From contig CAXHTR010000001.1 in the NCBI GenBank assembly GCA_964019655.1, positions 930,001 through 994,000 on the forward strand: DNA of 64,000 nucleotides, given 5' to 3'. Below, one piece after another: positions 43,539 through 52,922 of the stretch. This stretch comes from Perkinsela sp. pyNocScin1. Lineage: Eukaryota; Euglenozoa; Kinetoplastea; Prokinetoplastida; Perkinselidae. Within the stretch, counting starts at the first letter, position 1. Each line of letters begins with the position of its first letter. A program made the translations under genes and the position numbers. Under the pieces are notes generated by a model. The model made no database searches. It saw nothing but the letters and a program-made list of their open reading frames with translations, and had not been told where the DNA came from.

Positions 43539-44129
43539 TCACAGGTCGGTTAGCTCGGCTCTGGACTTTGCAAAGGCACGATGCGCTGCCACGGCCTCGG
43601 GAGACTTTATAACCATCATATTGACAACAGCGTATTGCTTGCGTTTCTTCTGTAACTTGGTGCTTGACTCCAATGATCGACGACGAAGGAGATTGCCCTG
43701 CGCCACTGTACTCATATCGCTTTCGCTTTTGCAGACCGCAGCGTTTGAGTCATCATCAAAGCCACTGCCAGTATCGTCTGCGGCTGCATCGCTCGACACC
43801 TCCACAACATCGAAACGCACGCGATAGCCACTGCGGAGCGCCCGCATGTTCTGGCCGCGGGCCAGTGATGATTCGGTGAAATCTATGGTTGGTGCCGTAT
43901 CTGGAACCTTACCACATGGTGCGTACTCAGGGAACATTTCGCGCAGCGCTTCTTCATGCACACAGTCCGGGCTTTTGATGACCGGCTTGTTCAGAGCGAA
44001 TGGGTCAATGGAGTCACCGTCCGCATCGCACACAATTTTTCCCTTTCCGTGCATAATTGCGCTGATTGTTCCGGTGTAATATCGCTCGGTGATTGCTGAG
44101 CGAAAAAGCCTAGTGAATCGCAGAGACAT
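43539..44129 (-). CDS. Mitochondrial protein with weak cold-shock-like fold
   Basis: 196 residues. Presequence-like start MSLRFTRLFRSAITERYYTG. Then YTGTISAIMHGKGKIVCDADGDSIDPFAL, LRSGYRVRFDVVEV and YAVVNMMV follow the strand order of a cold-shock domain (GTIxx...GKG...; a loop; GxxVxFxVxEV; a final strand), but the aromatic RNP residues are missing. An acidic Asp/Ser insert and a Lys/Arg-rich tail are present. Trypanosome RBP16 is a mitochondrial cold-shock RNA-binding protein, so this could be a distant relation. Low certainty. Confidence 0.4.
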   Translation of the reverse strand: MSLRFTRLFRSAITERYYTGTISAIMHGKGKIVCDADGDSIDPFALNKPVIKSPDCVHEEALREMFPEYAPCGKVPDTAPTIDFTESSLARGQNMRALRSGYRVRFDVVEVSSDAAADDTGSGFDDDSNAAVCKSESDMSTVAQGNLLRRRSLESSTKLQKKRKQYAVVNMMVIKSPEAVAAHRAFAKSRAELTDL

Positions 44130-44204
44130 TGATCAGTACAAATAGTGAAGTGAACAAGTATTAGGCTGAGGGATGACAATAGCGATGAACATCGAAGGGG
44201 ACAC

Positions 44205-46742
44205 TTAGTGCTGTGCTGGCCCAAAAGCACGCTCTCGGCACGCAGATAGAAAGGATCCGAGACAGACCCTTTCGGCGCCCTTTCCATACTCTGCTGAATA
44301 CGGCGGGTACACCTCACTCATATACTGTGATGCGAAACGCGACTTGCTGTCACCCTCCACACAATGGATCAAAAGTGGAGCAGCTTTGGTGCGGCTAAAT
44401 AGAGCGTTCGTATGGAGCTCAACCACCTCTAGCAGGGCCGCGAAGGACGGATAGGCAGGGTTGAGGTGGAACTTGCTCTGTTTCCATGAGTGCGCACTCT
44501 TGCCAAAGAAAACGATGAGTTCAAAGTATGCGTCCAAGATACACACAGCATCGTGTTGTAGCACTCTCGTGTCAAGCGGGACATGCACACCGCGAAGGTT
44601 CTCTTCTGCGTCGCACGCATAGCGCAAGACATTGGGCGCAATCATTTTAATCGTGTTGTTCACATCCTGCCCGATTAGATGGTTGATGCGATACAGCTGC
44701 TCATCGAACGACGCGTTAAAGCTTTGAAATATATCGGAGCGGAGCATGTGATAGAACCAAACTGGGAGATGCGCGTGGCTTTGCGGTAAATCTTCACTCT
44801 TCGAGGCGAAGAGCCGGTATACAAGAATCAATAGCTTTTCGACAAAGCCTCTCAGAAAAGGGTAGATTGATTTTGGGCTAACCTTCTCTCCATCCTGTTG
44901 TGTGACTGCAGGTACGGCGTAAAAGTCTACGCAGTAGCGCTGCAATGCCGGCAAGCGCTTCTGCTGCATAGAGTGTGCAATGTACTTGACCATCACGACA
45001 AAAGCAGTCTGCTGGTCGAAACCTCCAGACTGCTTGTAGAAGGGAATGGATCGCAAGTTTGGCTGGAGGTATGGGCCCACGCCTTTCCGTGCTGTAGTCA
45101 CTCGCACCACTCGCTCACCACTCCGATTTGTATAGGCTGTATGAAACTGGAATACGCGCACAGTGTGACAGTCATAATCGAGCTGCTGGCTCGGTATGTC
45201 ACCCACCTCTGTCGGCTTCGAGTCAAAAAACAAGGTCAGCGTGGACTCTGGCTCACACGCGCTCGATCGATAAGACACTTGACCCCGTGTTTTCGAAGGC
45301 TTTCCTTCCTCTCGGCAGTGGCCGATGCACCCTGCCACAAAAGTTTCTGCTGTCGAGTGCACTGAATGAATGACGTCGGACATGCGCTGGCTTCTGTGTG
45401 CGGCCTGAAAGTGGCGGGACATAGTGTCTTCGAAGATTTTCGATCCAAAGCTCTCGTGCAGAAATACGATCCCACCGCTTTCCCTCGCGAGTGGCTCGAG
45501 ATTCTCAAGGCCAACTGTGTCAAGTGCGCAAATGAAAAGATTGACAGCGATAGCCTGTGTGCAATGAAGATTACTCTGCAAGCTTCTCCACAGACTCGTA
45601 TCTGTGCCTTCAACGCCGATAGAAAGTTTCTTGGCGGCTGCTTCCTTTGCCCCTGACAGAAAGCTCGACTCAGGCTCGACGGGCATACCCAGGCCTCGAG
45701 TTATTCGCCCACCGATGAACGTATGCATCTCGATGCGGTATGAGTTTAAGCATTTGCCTGTCAAAGGGCCTGCAGCTTTTACATGCGGGCAAATAATAGC
45801 ATTGAGGATGCAGGTGGCTATGTGGAGCGCAGCTCCAGTGCAACGCTTTGGGCACGGTGACGATCCTACGCCGCCACCGTCGTTGGGGATGATGTGCTGC
45901 AGTATCTTAGACATGGCCTCATCTGCCTCTGCGCGGGGCAAAACGTATGCATTATTAACTTCGGAAGCACATGTCCCTGGGGCGATTTGAAGATGACTGC
46001 AGATTTCTGTTTCGCTGTACATTCGATCCGCTGAAAAGACGCAGCATTGCGCAAATGTAGAGTCTTTGAGCTCCCAGACACATACAACCTCAGCGTATGA
46101 GATGAGCATCACGCGAGTATGTGGTGGTAAATCCTGCAAAACAGACACGATGCGTTGCGTCAGTGCAAGAAGCTCGCTGATTTTAACAGATGCGTCCACT
46201 ACAAAGCAGTGGACTTCAACTGGGGTTCGCAGTTCTGGCTGGGGAATTAAATATTCCGAAACGTCTGCTGGGCACACTGGAGAGTAGCTCACCTGCTGCC
46301 CGTTAAGCGGTCTTTGATTGACCGATCGACAGAACACACAGACCCACCGATTCACGACGTGCTGCTGTGCACTATCATGCTCTCGTTCGCAGTACGAATT
46401 CAAAATTGCCCCACATTTGAGGCACTTCCACGGGCTCACGAGCATCTGGGTTGACGATGCTTTGAAGGCGTCCAGATGCAGCAAGGGCTGATAGACACAA
46501 GCGAGTGGCACGCCCAGAGGCGGTGGTACAATAGCGTTGCTCGATGACAGTACAGTGGATGTTGCGCTCTCCTTAAAGAGCGAAAGCTTGCGAAAAAGCC
46601 GCACGGCGGTGGACTCTTGCGCTGATTCTTCCGATCCTTTGGGGGAAAGCTTCTCGAGAGTCGTAGCATCTCTGTCCGTTCTATTCGGATAAATCTGCCA
46701 TGTCCATCGGAGAAGTGTGTCTGGCTGTATCACGGCTTGCAT
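44205..46742 (-). CDS. SEC23: COPII coat subunit Sec23
   Basis: 845 residues. Sec23 is the GAP for Sar1 and forms the inner COPII coat with Sec24 at endoplasmic-reticulum exit sites. Order seen: LRWTWQIYPNRTD beta-barrel start; zinc finger C-x2-C (CLKCGAILNSYC ... WVCVFCRSVNQ); a trunk domain (VEVHCFVVDASVKISELLALTQRIVSVLQDLPPHTRVMLISYAEVVCVWEL); a beta-sandwich region ending with NLRSIPFYKQSGGFDQQTAFVVMVKY; a helical domain; and a gelsolin-like C-terminus. Sec24 is excluded by the N-terminal RWTWxxYP and the GVPL-Y-P-L pattern of Sec23. Slightly longer than yeast Sec23. Confidence 0.85.
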   Translation of the reverse strand: MQAVIQPDTLLRWTWQIYPNRTDRDATTLEKLSPKGSEESAQESTAVRLFRKLSLFKESATSTVLSSSNAIVPPPLGVPLACVYQPLLHLDAFKASSTQMLVSPWKCLKCGAILNSYCEREHDSAQQHVVNRWVCVFCRSVNQRPLNGQQVSYSPVCPADVSEYLIPQPELRTPVEVHCFVVDASVKISELLALTQRIVSVLQDLPPHTRVMLISYAEVVCVWELKDSTFAQCCVFSADRMYSETEICSHLQIAPGTCASEVNNAYVLPRAEADEAMSKILQHIIPNDGGGVGSSPCPKRCTGAALHIATCILNAIICPHVKAAGPLTGKCLNSYRIEMHTFIGGRITRGLGMPVEPESSFLSGAKEAAAKKLSIGVEGTDTSLWRSLQSNLHCTQAIAVNLFICALDTVGLENLEPLARESGGIVFLHESFGSKIFEDTMSRHFQAAHRSQRMSDVIHSVHSTAETFVAGCIGHCREEGKPSKTRGQVSYRSSACEPESTLTLFFDSKPTEVGDIPSQQLDYDCHTVRVFQFHTAYTNRSGERVVRVTTARKGVGPYLQPNLRSIPFYKQSGGFDQQTAFVVMVKYIAHSMQQKRLPALQRYCVDFYAVPAVTQQDGEKVSPKSIYPFLRGFVEKLLILVYRLFASKSEDLPQSHAHLPVWFYHMLRSDIFQSFNASFDEQLYRINHLIGQDVNNTIKMIAPNVLRYACDAEENLRGVHVPLDTRVLQHDAVCILDAYFELIVFFGKSAHSWKQSKFHLNPAYPSFAALLEVVELHTNALFSRTKAAPLLIHCVEGDSKSRFASQYMSEVYPPYSAEYGKGAERVCLGSFLSACRERAFGPAQH

Positions 46743-46829
46743 TCACTATACTGCATGTCTCATAGAAAAAATGAGTACAATATGAGACAATTCTCAAAGA
46801 ATTTTACATACACCCGGAGGAAGTGCACC

Positions 46830-48080
46830 TTACTTGCCCTCTAGAATCTTTTTGATAAAGAACTCTCCAGCCTTATAGCTCGAGCGCACAAGCGGACCAG
46901 AAGCCACATAGAGGAAGCCCATCTTCTCTCCCTCTTCTCTATAAAAATCAAACTCGCTCTGCTCAACGTAGCGAGACACCCGCATTCGGTTGAGGTCAGG
47001 CTGCAGGTACTGCCCGATAGTCAAGAAGTCAACAGCGTTTGCTCGCAAGTCCCGCATAGCCTGCAGAACTTCTTCTTGCGTTTCGCCGAGCCCGACCATG
47101 ATGCTCGACTTTGTGTAGACTAAGGGAAGCTCTTGGCGTGTTGCATCGAGCCGTGCAGGTGGGGCTTTGATTTTGCTGAGGAGTGATTGCGATTCAGATA
47201 CTGGTTTATAGAGCTCCTTAGCCCATCGGAGAGTGTTCAGAGACTGCTTGTAAGAGGCTTTTCTATCGCGAACGCGAGGTGTCAGTCGCTCAACGGTCTC
47301 AATGTTATGCGCGTAGACATGCAGTCCGCTTGCTGCGACCTCCTTCACGCTTGCCTCGCTTCCCTTGAAATCGCCGACGAGGCACTCGAGGTAGAGCTTT
47401 GGGTTCCGCTCACGAACGCGCCGAATAGTCTTTGAGACGTGTGCACATCCACCGTCTGCGAGGTCGTCTCGATCGACCATCGTGATGACGACGTAGTCAA
47501 CTGAGAGCTCCTCAAGGGCCTCCGCAATGTTCTCTGGCTCCTTTGGGTCGAGCGCAGAGGGCTTCGCCGTAGTTTTGATACTGCAGAACCTGCACCCTCG
47601 CGTGCACTCTTTTCCCATCATCATGATAGTCGCTGTTGCGCCGTAGGCTTTCCCGTCGCTTGTCTGGACACCGCCCCAACACTCGCCTATGTTCGGGCAT
47701 TTGGCCTCCTGGCAAACCGTTGCAAGATTTTTTGCTTTGAGCTGGTTTCGTATCTTGACGTAGTTTGGATACTGGGTGGCGCCCTTCGGAATTCGAAGCT
47801 TCAGCCATGAGGGTAGGGGGTTGATACCTCGCTTGATGTTCTGGTTGCTTGCAGTGGTGGCTGGCGAGCCTGCAGCGGGCAGAAAGCTCTCACCGCTCGA
47901 TCGCGCATCCTTGTCAAGCTTGGCCCGAAACGTTTTCAAGAACGACTCTTGGTTTGCAGAGAGCTGAGGTGCCTCTGATGCTTGATGTCTCCGCGCAGCG
48001 TGCCATGGGGACCAGAATGTATCACGGGTCGGCCTATTCGAAACCGAGAGTAGCCTATTGATACTTTTAGAAGTGTGCAT
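46830..48080 (-). CDS. LIAS: Lipoyl synthase, mitochondrial
   Basis: 416 residues. Radical SAM enzyme that inserts two sulfurs into octanoyl groups on E2 and H proteins in the mitochondrion. The auxiliary cluster cysteines are C123, C128 and C134 (CQEAKCPNIGEC); the radical SAM cysteines are C159, C163 and C166 (CTRGCRFC); the closing RSSY motif (VRSSYKAGE) is intact. An N-terminal presequence (HTSKSINRLLSVSNRPTRDTF) is followed by a low-complexity stretch. An insert of about 25 residues (SESQSLLSKIKAPPARLDATRQEL) after RWAKELYKPV is unusual. Confidence 0.95.
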   Translation of the reverse strand: MHTSKSINRLLSVSNRPTRDTFWSPWHAARRHQASEAPQLSANQESFLKTFRAKLDKDARSSGESFLPAAGSPATTASNQNIKRGINPLPSWLKLRIPKGATQYPNYVKIRNQLKAKNLATVCQEAKCPNIGECWGGVQTSDGKAYGATATIMMMGKECTRGCRFCSIKTTAKPSALDPKEPENIAEALEELSVDYVVITMVDRDDLADGGCAHVSKTIRRVRERNPKLYLECLVGDFKGSEASVKEVAASGLHVYAHNIETVERLTPRVRDRKASYKQSLNTLRWAKELYKPVSESQSLLSKIKAPPARLDATRQELPLVYTKSSIMVGLGETQEEVLQAMRDLRANAVDFLTIGQYLQPDLNRMRVSRYVEQSEFDFYREEGEKMGFLYVASGPLVRSSYKAGEFFIKKILEGK

Positions 48081-48194
48081 CGTGCATGATATGCGAAGTG
48101 GAAAAGAATAAGGAAGAACAATGGCAGCGCGCTTTCAAAGCACTAAAAACATAGAAATAAAGAAGCAAAAACCATTAAGATACGCATCATTTCA

Positions 48195-49319
48195 TCAGAG
48201 ATCTTCACTCAGCTCATCTTGGGCGGAATCTGACGCTTCCGAGCTATTTTTCTCAATGATGAGACTTCGCTCTTTGTCATTGACACCCTTGAGCTTCGCC
48301 TCCAGAAATGCATCAACTTCCGTTTCGGAATCTGAAAGAATGATATTGTCGAAAATGCTACCAGACTTCACCTGCCAGAGGTCGAAGCCGACTCTTGCGA
48401 GAGGCTTGCGGGTGAGATATAGCGTATCATCTGCTTGATAGTTCGGATTGTCGATCTTCCGTGGGGCCCACTTGCCCTTATACGCTGGGTTGGGAATGCG
48501 CTTGGCTTTCCATTCGCCACGATACTTTGGGTTCTGAAGTGTTGGGGCTTCCCACGTGCCATCTTCTTCGTCATCCCAGTGCTCAGGTTTCTTCGCAGCT
48601 GGGTCGGGGATTTTCTCTGGCTCAGCATCCCAGTCTGCGGGCTTGCTGTCAGTCGGGTCGTCGATCATCTCAGCATCGACCCAGTCAGCAGGCTTCTTGT
48701 CGCCCGGGTCGTCAATGACCTTTGGGGGCAAAAAGTCCCAGTCTTCTTCGAGAGAGCCGCTTTCAATGAGTTCGCTGTCGAGGTGTACCTCGTAGGTGTT
48801 GTCTGGCTTCAAAATAAGCTTGTACGCGTGTGTGAGCGTGTCATCGGCGCAGCGTGGCTCTTTCTTCCACAGCAAGTTTGTACCCTTGTAGTGGAAGATC
48901 AGGTGAATCTTGCGCACATGGCCACAAATGTCTGGCCCAAACATAATGAAATACTCACTGTCGCCGGTGAACTTCTCGCCATCGAGATCTGGAAGGACTT
49001 TGATATAGCCACCACCGCAGTCTATTTGCTGGTCATGCTTCACTGTGAATGCAAGAACAAGATTCTTCTCAAAATTGGTGAAAGGTTTCTCAATCGGAGC
49101 ACTCAGCGCGTAAAACTTGGAGTCCATGGATGTGCGGATGCCTTTCCCGATAAGAACATCGCCGTACGCCACGCCCTTCTCGAGCGCAAATGCACCGTAT
49201 TCGCTCACTGTGCTCTGGGTCCAGCGATCCATTGCATTTTCATCGCTGAAATCTTCTTTAAAGTGCGTATCCGCGCGTAAAATGGGAAGAATCGCACTGA
49301 ACAGAAAGCAGCTGGTCAT
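48195..49319 (-). CDS. CRT: Calreticulin
   Basis: 374 residues from the ATG at 49319 (upstream codons lack an ATG). Endoplasmic-reticulum lectin chaperone that binds monoglucosylated N-glycans and calcium. Signal peptide MTSCFLFSAILPILRADT; globular lectin domain with CGGGYIKVLP and IMFGPDICGHVRKIHLIFHYKG. The P-domain has three acidic type 1 repeats (DDPGDKKPADW, DDPTDSKPADW, PDPAAKKPEHW) and three type 2 repeats (NPKYRGEW, NPAYKGKW, NPNYQ). The C-domain is short and only moderately acidic, ending SEDL, a plausible KDEL-class retention signal. ALG2 nearby acts earlier in the same glycan pathway. Confidence 0.95.
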   Translation of the reverse strand: MTSCFLFSAILPILRADTHFKEDFSDENAMDRWTQSTVSEYGAFALEKGVAYGDVLIGKGIRTSMDSKFYALSAPIEKPFTNFEKNLVLAFTVKHDQQIDCGGGYIKVLPDLDGEKFTGDSEYFIMFGPDICGHVRKIHLIFHYKGTNLLWKKEPRCADDTLTHAYKLILKPDNTYEVHLDSELIESGSLEEDWDFLPPKVIDDPGDKKPADWVDAEMIDDPTDSKPADWDAEPEKIPDPAAKKPEHWDDEEDGTWEAPTLQNPKYRGEWKAKRIPNPAYKGKWAPRKIDNPNYQADDTLYLTRKPLARVGFDLWQVKSGSIFDNIILSDSETEVDAFLEAKLKGVNDKERSLIIEKNSSEASDSAQDELSEDL

Positions 49320-49459
49320 GTTGCGTATAAAAATGAGTGAAAACAGTGATTTTTGTTGCCTTAATTGATTGAATACTGAAAAAAAAGCCAATAGCGACGT
49401 TAAGGCATGACATAAAATCTAGGAGCCTTACGCGGGGTTTCAGCGTTGCCGGGTCACAA

Positions 49460-50929
49460 CTACTCTTGAAGAGCCTCGGCAATACCGCTAGATGGCTTGA
49501 TGGGTGTGATCGTGTTCGAAAAGATCGTTTGGATCCCCTTACGTGACAAGGGTGACTTTTCTGGGGCCCGGATACGATAGGAGAGTCCATAGAAAATGAG
49601 CACCTCTTCGTTTTCCAGGGGTCGCTTTGTTCGTATACAACGCTCATATCTGCTGAAACAAAACTTGCAATTTGCCTTCAGCTTCTTTTTGTCGACTTTG
49701 TCGCGATAGTCATTTACCATAGATGCAACGCAGCGGACTTCACCACCGTCGATCTGGATGTTTGCCTTGTGGTGCAGAAGGTAGCCGCTATTCGCGCCTT
49801 GTCTCATCTCGTCTGTGGGCTTGAAGAGGCCCGAGTACGCACCGATGCGGGCGTTATCGAGTATTCTTCCGCAGACGTATACGCCCATACCGGCGTCTTC
49901 AATCTGTGACGGTGCGATGATTAGCGATGGCCCACTCTGCTTTGCGTAGCGGATGAGCTGCTGGTATGCCTCAATGCGCTTTTGTGGCAGCTCGTGGAGA
50001 AATTGAGCGATCGTACTTATGCGACGAAACTGATTGTTCAATCCATCAATCTCTTTATGGTTTTTTGGAACTTCGTATAGCTCACATGAGACGTCAATAG
50101 GTGAAGTGCTACCTCGAGACTTTTGAGGGCTTCCGTTGAAAGTCTCAGTGATGCGCTTCTTGTACTTTTGACGTAACTCTTGCAGAGTGGCATCGCTTGC
50201 TACTTGTGGCTCATCTGAAAGGGATGAGCCATCGTGCCAGCTATTGCTCTGCATATTTACAACTTTTGCTGCTTCGCTCGCACTCGTGAAAGGGAGTGCT
50301 GGCTGGGTCAGGATAGTGCGAGCTTCTGCGTCCCACTTCGCGGCGATTCCTGATCGGTCGATGTACAGCATCCACATCAGGTCAGTGATCACCGAGCTGC
50401 CGTCATTCTCGGCGTCAGTCTTGAGGTGCTCCTGTTGTACAGAAAGGTACACAGTCGCGTTGTGAAGGACGATGACGCGTAAATAGGGGTACGGTCGCAG
50501 AAAGCTTAAGCCCATGAGCACCGTCTGCAAACCAATTGTTTCCTCAAAGAGGGCACTCGGCGTGGCGATGTCAGTGCAGTCCGCCATGTGCTTCTTGTCA
50601 AATCTTGCAGGAAGGTGATTCGGTTTGTAGCTTTGAAGAACTAAGGAGTGCATAGCATCAATGGACTTGAACTTTTCCGGAAGCTCGCGCTCAAGGAGCT
50701 TTAAGAATTTACTGAGTGGCAGATTCTCTTCTGCCTCACATTCAAAATCTGGGAGCTTGGGACGTGACAGTGCAGCCTGAGCCTTCAGTGATTCGGTCTC
50801 CATTGTCTTCAGCTTCTTTTGCGATAATGGTCTTCCACCTTTTCCTGCCCTTTTGGGAATAATCGTCAAAATTTCAACAGGTTCGTGCGTGTCCTTCGCA
50901 GCGAGGGCTTCCTTCGCAAGCTCTGACAT
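49460..50929 (-). CDS. SET-domain protein
   Basis: 489 residues. A C-terminal SET domain covers about 325-460: SLIIAPSQIEDAGMGVYVCGRILDNARIGAYSGLF (cofactor-binding start), NSGYLLHHKANIQIDGG, then RCVASMVNDYRD..ANCKFC and LENEEVLIFYGLSYR. The NHS-like motif reads NDYRD rather than NH, as in some non-histone or divergent methyltransferases. The N-terminal half has a helical region (LPLSKFLKLLERELPEKFKSIDAMHSL) and a low-complexity linker with Ser/Thr. The substrate could be histone or not. Confidence 0.7.
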   Translation of the reverse strand: MSELAKEALAAKDTHEPVEILTIIPKRAGKGGRPLSQKKLKTMETESLKAQAALSRPKLPDFECEAEENLPLSKFLKLLERELPEKFKSIDAMHSLVLQSYKPNHLPARFDKKHMADCTDIATPSALFEETIGLQTVLMGLSFLRPYPYLRVIVLHNATVYLSVQQEHLKTDAENDGSSVITDLMWMLYIDRSGIAAKWDAEARTILTQPALPFTSASEAAKVVNMQSNSWHDGSSLSDEPQVASDATLQELRQKYKKRITETFNGSPQKSRGSTSPIDVSCELYEVPKNHKEIDGLNNQFRRISTIAQFLHELPQKRIEAYQQLIRYAKQSGPSLIIAPSQIEDAGMGVYVCGRILDNARIGAYSGLFKPTDEMRQGANSGYLLHHKANIQIDGGEVRCVASMVNDYRDKVDKKKLKANCKFCFSRYERCIRTKRPLENEEVLIFYGLSYRIRAPEKSPLSRKGIQTIFSNTITPIKPSSGIAEALQE

Positions 50930-51045
50930 TGGAGGATTAGTGACTACAAGGAAAAGTAGAGAAGAAGGTGTTCGCGGGATGCAAGGATAGCGTTCGGTTG
51001 TCTAAGAAATTTTACTGGTTAATAGCTAAAGGTGAAGGCTACCAC

Positions 51046-52845
51046 TTACATCGCTGAAGCACGAAGTAGGCCCTCTGACGGCTGCTCTATCTTGGGGGTG
51101 AACTTTTCGAAATGGTCCATCGGGTCTTCGTCAACCACCTCACTCTTTTCGAGAACATACTTGATTCCCTGCTCCATCTCCTGAGCCGCATCGCTTGACA
51201 CTGGGAGGAGCTTCAGCATTTTTCGAATATCACTCGAAAATGGGTAAGCTGGGTGCCGCTGCGCATGGAATGAGTCAAAAGTGGCATACATTCGCTTTGC
51301 AGCCAAAAGTGGGTGCCACTCCTCGTCATCCAAGTTCTCTTTCTCTGCATCAGAATTCTTGAGCGACTCGACGAATGACTTTTTGAATGCGATGAAAGAG
51401 TGGAAGGCCGCTCGAAACACATCTGCTATAATCACGCCAAGCCATTTGATGTATCGAAAGTTCTGCTCTTCGAGAACACCCCTCTTCACGGCAATCACGA
51501 ACTGGCATAGGTATCCCGAAAAATTTCGGCCCTTTGCGCCAGACTCCTTGAGCGTCTTGTGTATCCACGCGATCTGGCTAGGTGGTGCCATTTCTGGAAC
51601 AGTTGGAAGTGCGATGGTGCTCGCAGATGCACTCTCAGACGCCAAATTCAGCTTTTGCTTGAAGACAGTGGACGGGTCGGACAGGCCCTTGTTTTTTGCA
51701 TCCACTTGGTCGTCGTTTTGCTGCTGCAGGCGAGAGGTCAACACAGCAGAGGTCACCATGTTATCGCTCTGGGCGTTCACTTGGTCAATATCTGGGAAGT
51801 GGACTGTTCCGGCAACCTCTTCCTCCTCCTCATCTGCCGGTGGTTTCTTCAGAATACGCATGCGGTAAAATAAGCTCCTGTCGTAGATCCACTGGTTGAC
51901 ATCGGCCATCTCAAAGTATGCGTCCCAGTACTTTTTCGCTGCCTCCTCATCCATAAAATCGTATCCAAATTGGGCACGCAAACAATCAAAGCGAGGGTCA
52001 TTTGCTGGCACGGTCCGTGGATAGACGGAAGCTTCGCTCCGAAACGTGATGTTCGAATGCTCACCGTTCCCGCGTCCACAGTATTGCGTCTTCTCGGTGG
52101 GGCAAAAGGTACAGCGGCGCCGGAAGTGGCGATTGATCGTTGCGCAAAATGTGCACTGCCAGTCTCCCGGCTTCGCCTCAGCGGGCAAGGAGCCCTCTTC
52201 ACCGATAGGGTGCTGGAATGGACATTGATTGTCATAGCATTTTCCCTGCAGGTACTCATGGCATGGCGGACTGTAGTCAAGCGCTCTGTGCGATGCCGCC
52301 TTGGTCACCGTTTCATCTTGCGGAAGCGTTGCCCCAAACTCGATTTCGGACACCCACTTTTGCTGAAACTCGGTGATCTTGAGAAGATACGTCGCGTCGA
52401 AGACGCCGATCCAGCTGTCCATAAGCATTTTGTATTTTTTGCTCTCTGATGCGGTCTTGTAGGGCATTGAGTCTTCTATGAGGTCGACTATGTCGTCCTG
52501 AAAGAAGAATTTGAAATGGCTACTTGTATCCTTCACGAGCGAATCGAGGACATACCAAAGCGCGCGCTGATGGTCAATGTCTGTTTCTGAATGCTCATGC
52601 GACTGCCCGCCTTCAGCTGCATTGTATGCAAACTGCTTGATGTGTCTTTTTAGTGCTGCACTTGCCAGTTCCTCGTTCTGTACATCCCTTGCGAGCTCTG
52701 TCGCACGCTTGATATTATCTTGGCTTGGCCAGCGCAGCGTGCGGAGAAAACGGCAGAATCTATTCATCTTGACGAGAGTTTCGATGTCGTATTCTTGGGG
52801 CCTATCGAACCCTTCTATCACGCTAATTGGCTGAACCTCGGTCAT
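51046..52845 (-). CDS. CID + CCCH + RanBP2 zinc-finger protein (Pcf11-like?)
   Basis: 599 residues from the ATG at 52845; the frame opens at an ATG at 52923 that touches the ALG2 stop codon, so the inner start is preferred. Residues 20-170 resemble a CTD-interacting domain: LVKMNRFCRFLRTLRW, HIKQFAYNAA, ALWYVLDSLVKDTSSHFKFFF, IVDLIEDSMPY, KMLMDSWIGVFDATYLL. A CCCH finger (C195-C203-C208-H212) and a textbook RanBP2 finger (W229, C231, C234, N238, C245, C248) follow. A helical C-terminal domain contains conserved-looking FRYIKWLGVIIADVFRAAFHSFIAFKKSFV. This fits an RNA polymerase II CTD-bound RNA-processing factor such as Pcf11 or an SR-related CTD factor. Confidence 0.6.
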   Translation of the reverse strand: MTEVQPISVIEGFDRPQEYDIETLVKMNRFCRFLRTLRWPSQDNIKRATELARDVQNEELASAALKRHIKQFAYNAAEGGQSHEHSETDIDHQRALWYVLDSLVKDTSSHFKFFFQDDIVDLIEDSMPYKTASESKKYKMLMDSWIGVFDATYLLKITEFQQKWVSEIEFGATLPQDETVTKAASHRALDYSPPCHEYLQGKCYDNQCPFQHPIGEEGSLPAEAKPGDWQCTFCATINRHFRRRCTFCPTEKTQYCGRGNGEHSNITFRSEASVYPRTVPANDPRFDCLRAQFGYDFMDEEAAKKYWDAYFEMADVNQWIYDRSLFYRMRILKKPPADEEEEEVAGTVHFPDIDQVNAQSDNMVTSAVLTSRLQQQNDDQVDAKNKGLSDPSTVFKQKLNLASESASASTIALPTVPEMAPPSQIAWIHKTLKESGAKGRNFSGYLCQFVIAVKRGVLEEQNFRYIKWLGVIIADVFRAAFHSFIAFKKSFVESLKNSDAEKENLDDEEWHPLLAAKRMYATFDSFHAQRHPAYPFSSDIRKMLKLLPVSSDAAQEMEQGIKYVLEKSEVVDEDPMDHFEKFTPKIEQPSEGLLRASAM

Positions 52846-52922
52846 AGTAATTCCTAAAGAATAGACTATCGTAAGAATATGCTGACTCTCCCGTGCCGTT
52901 TCACTAAGACTCATATCATGCA

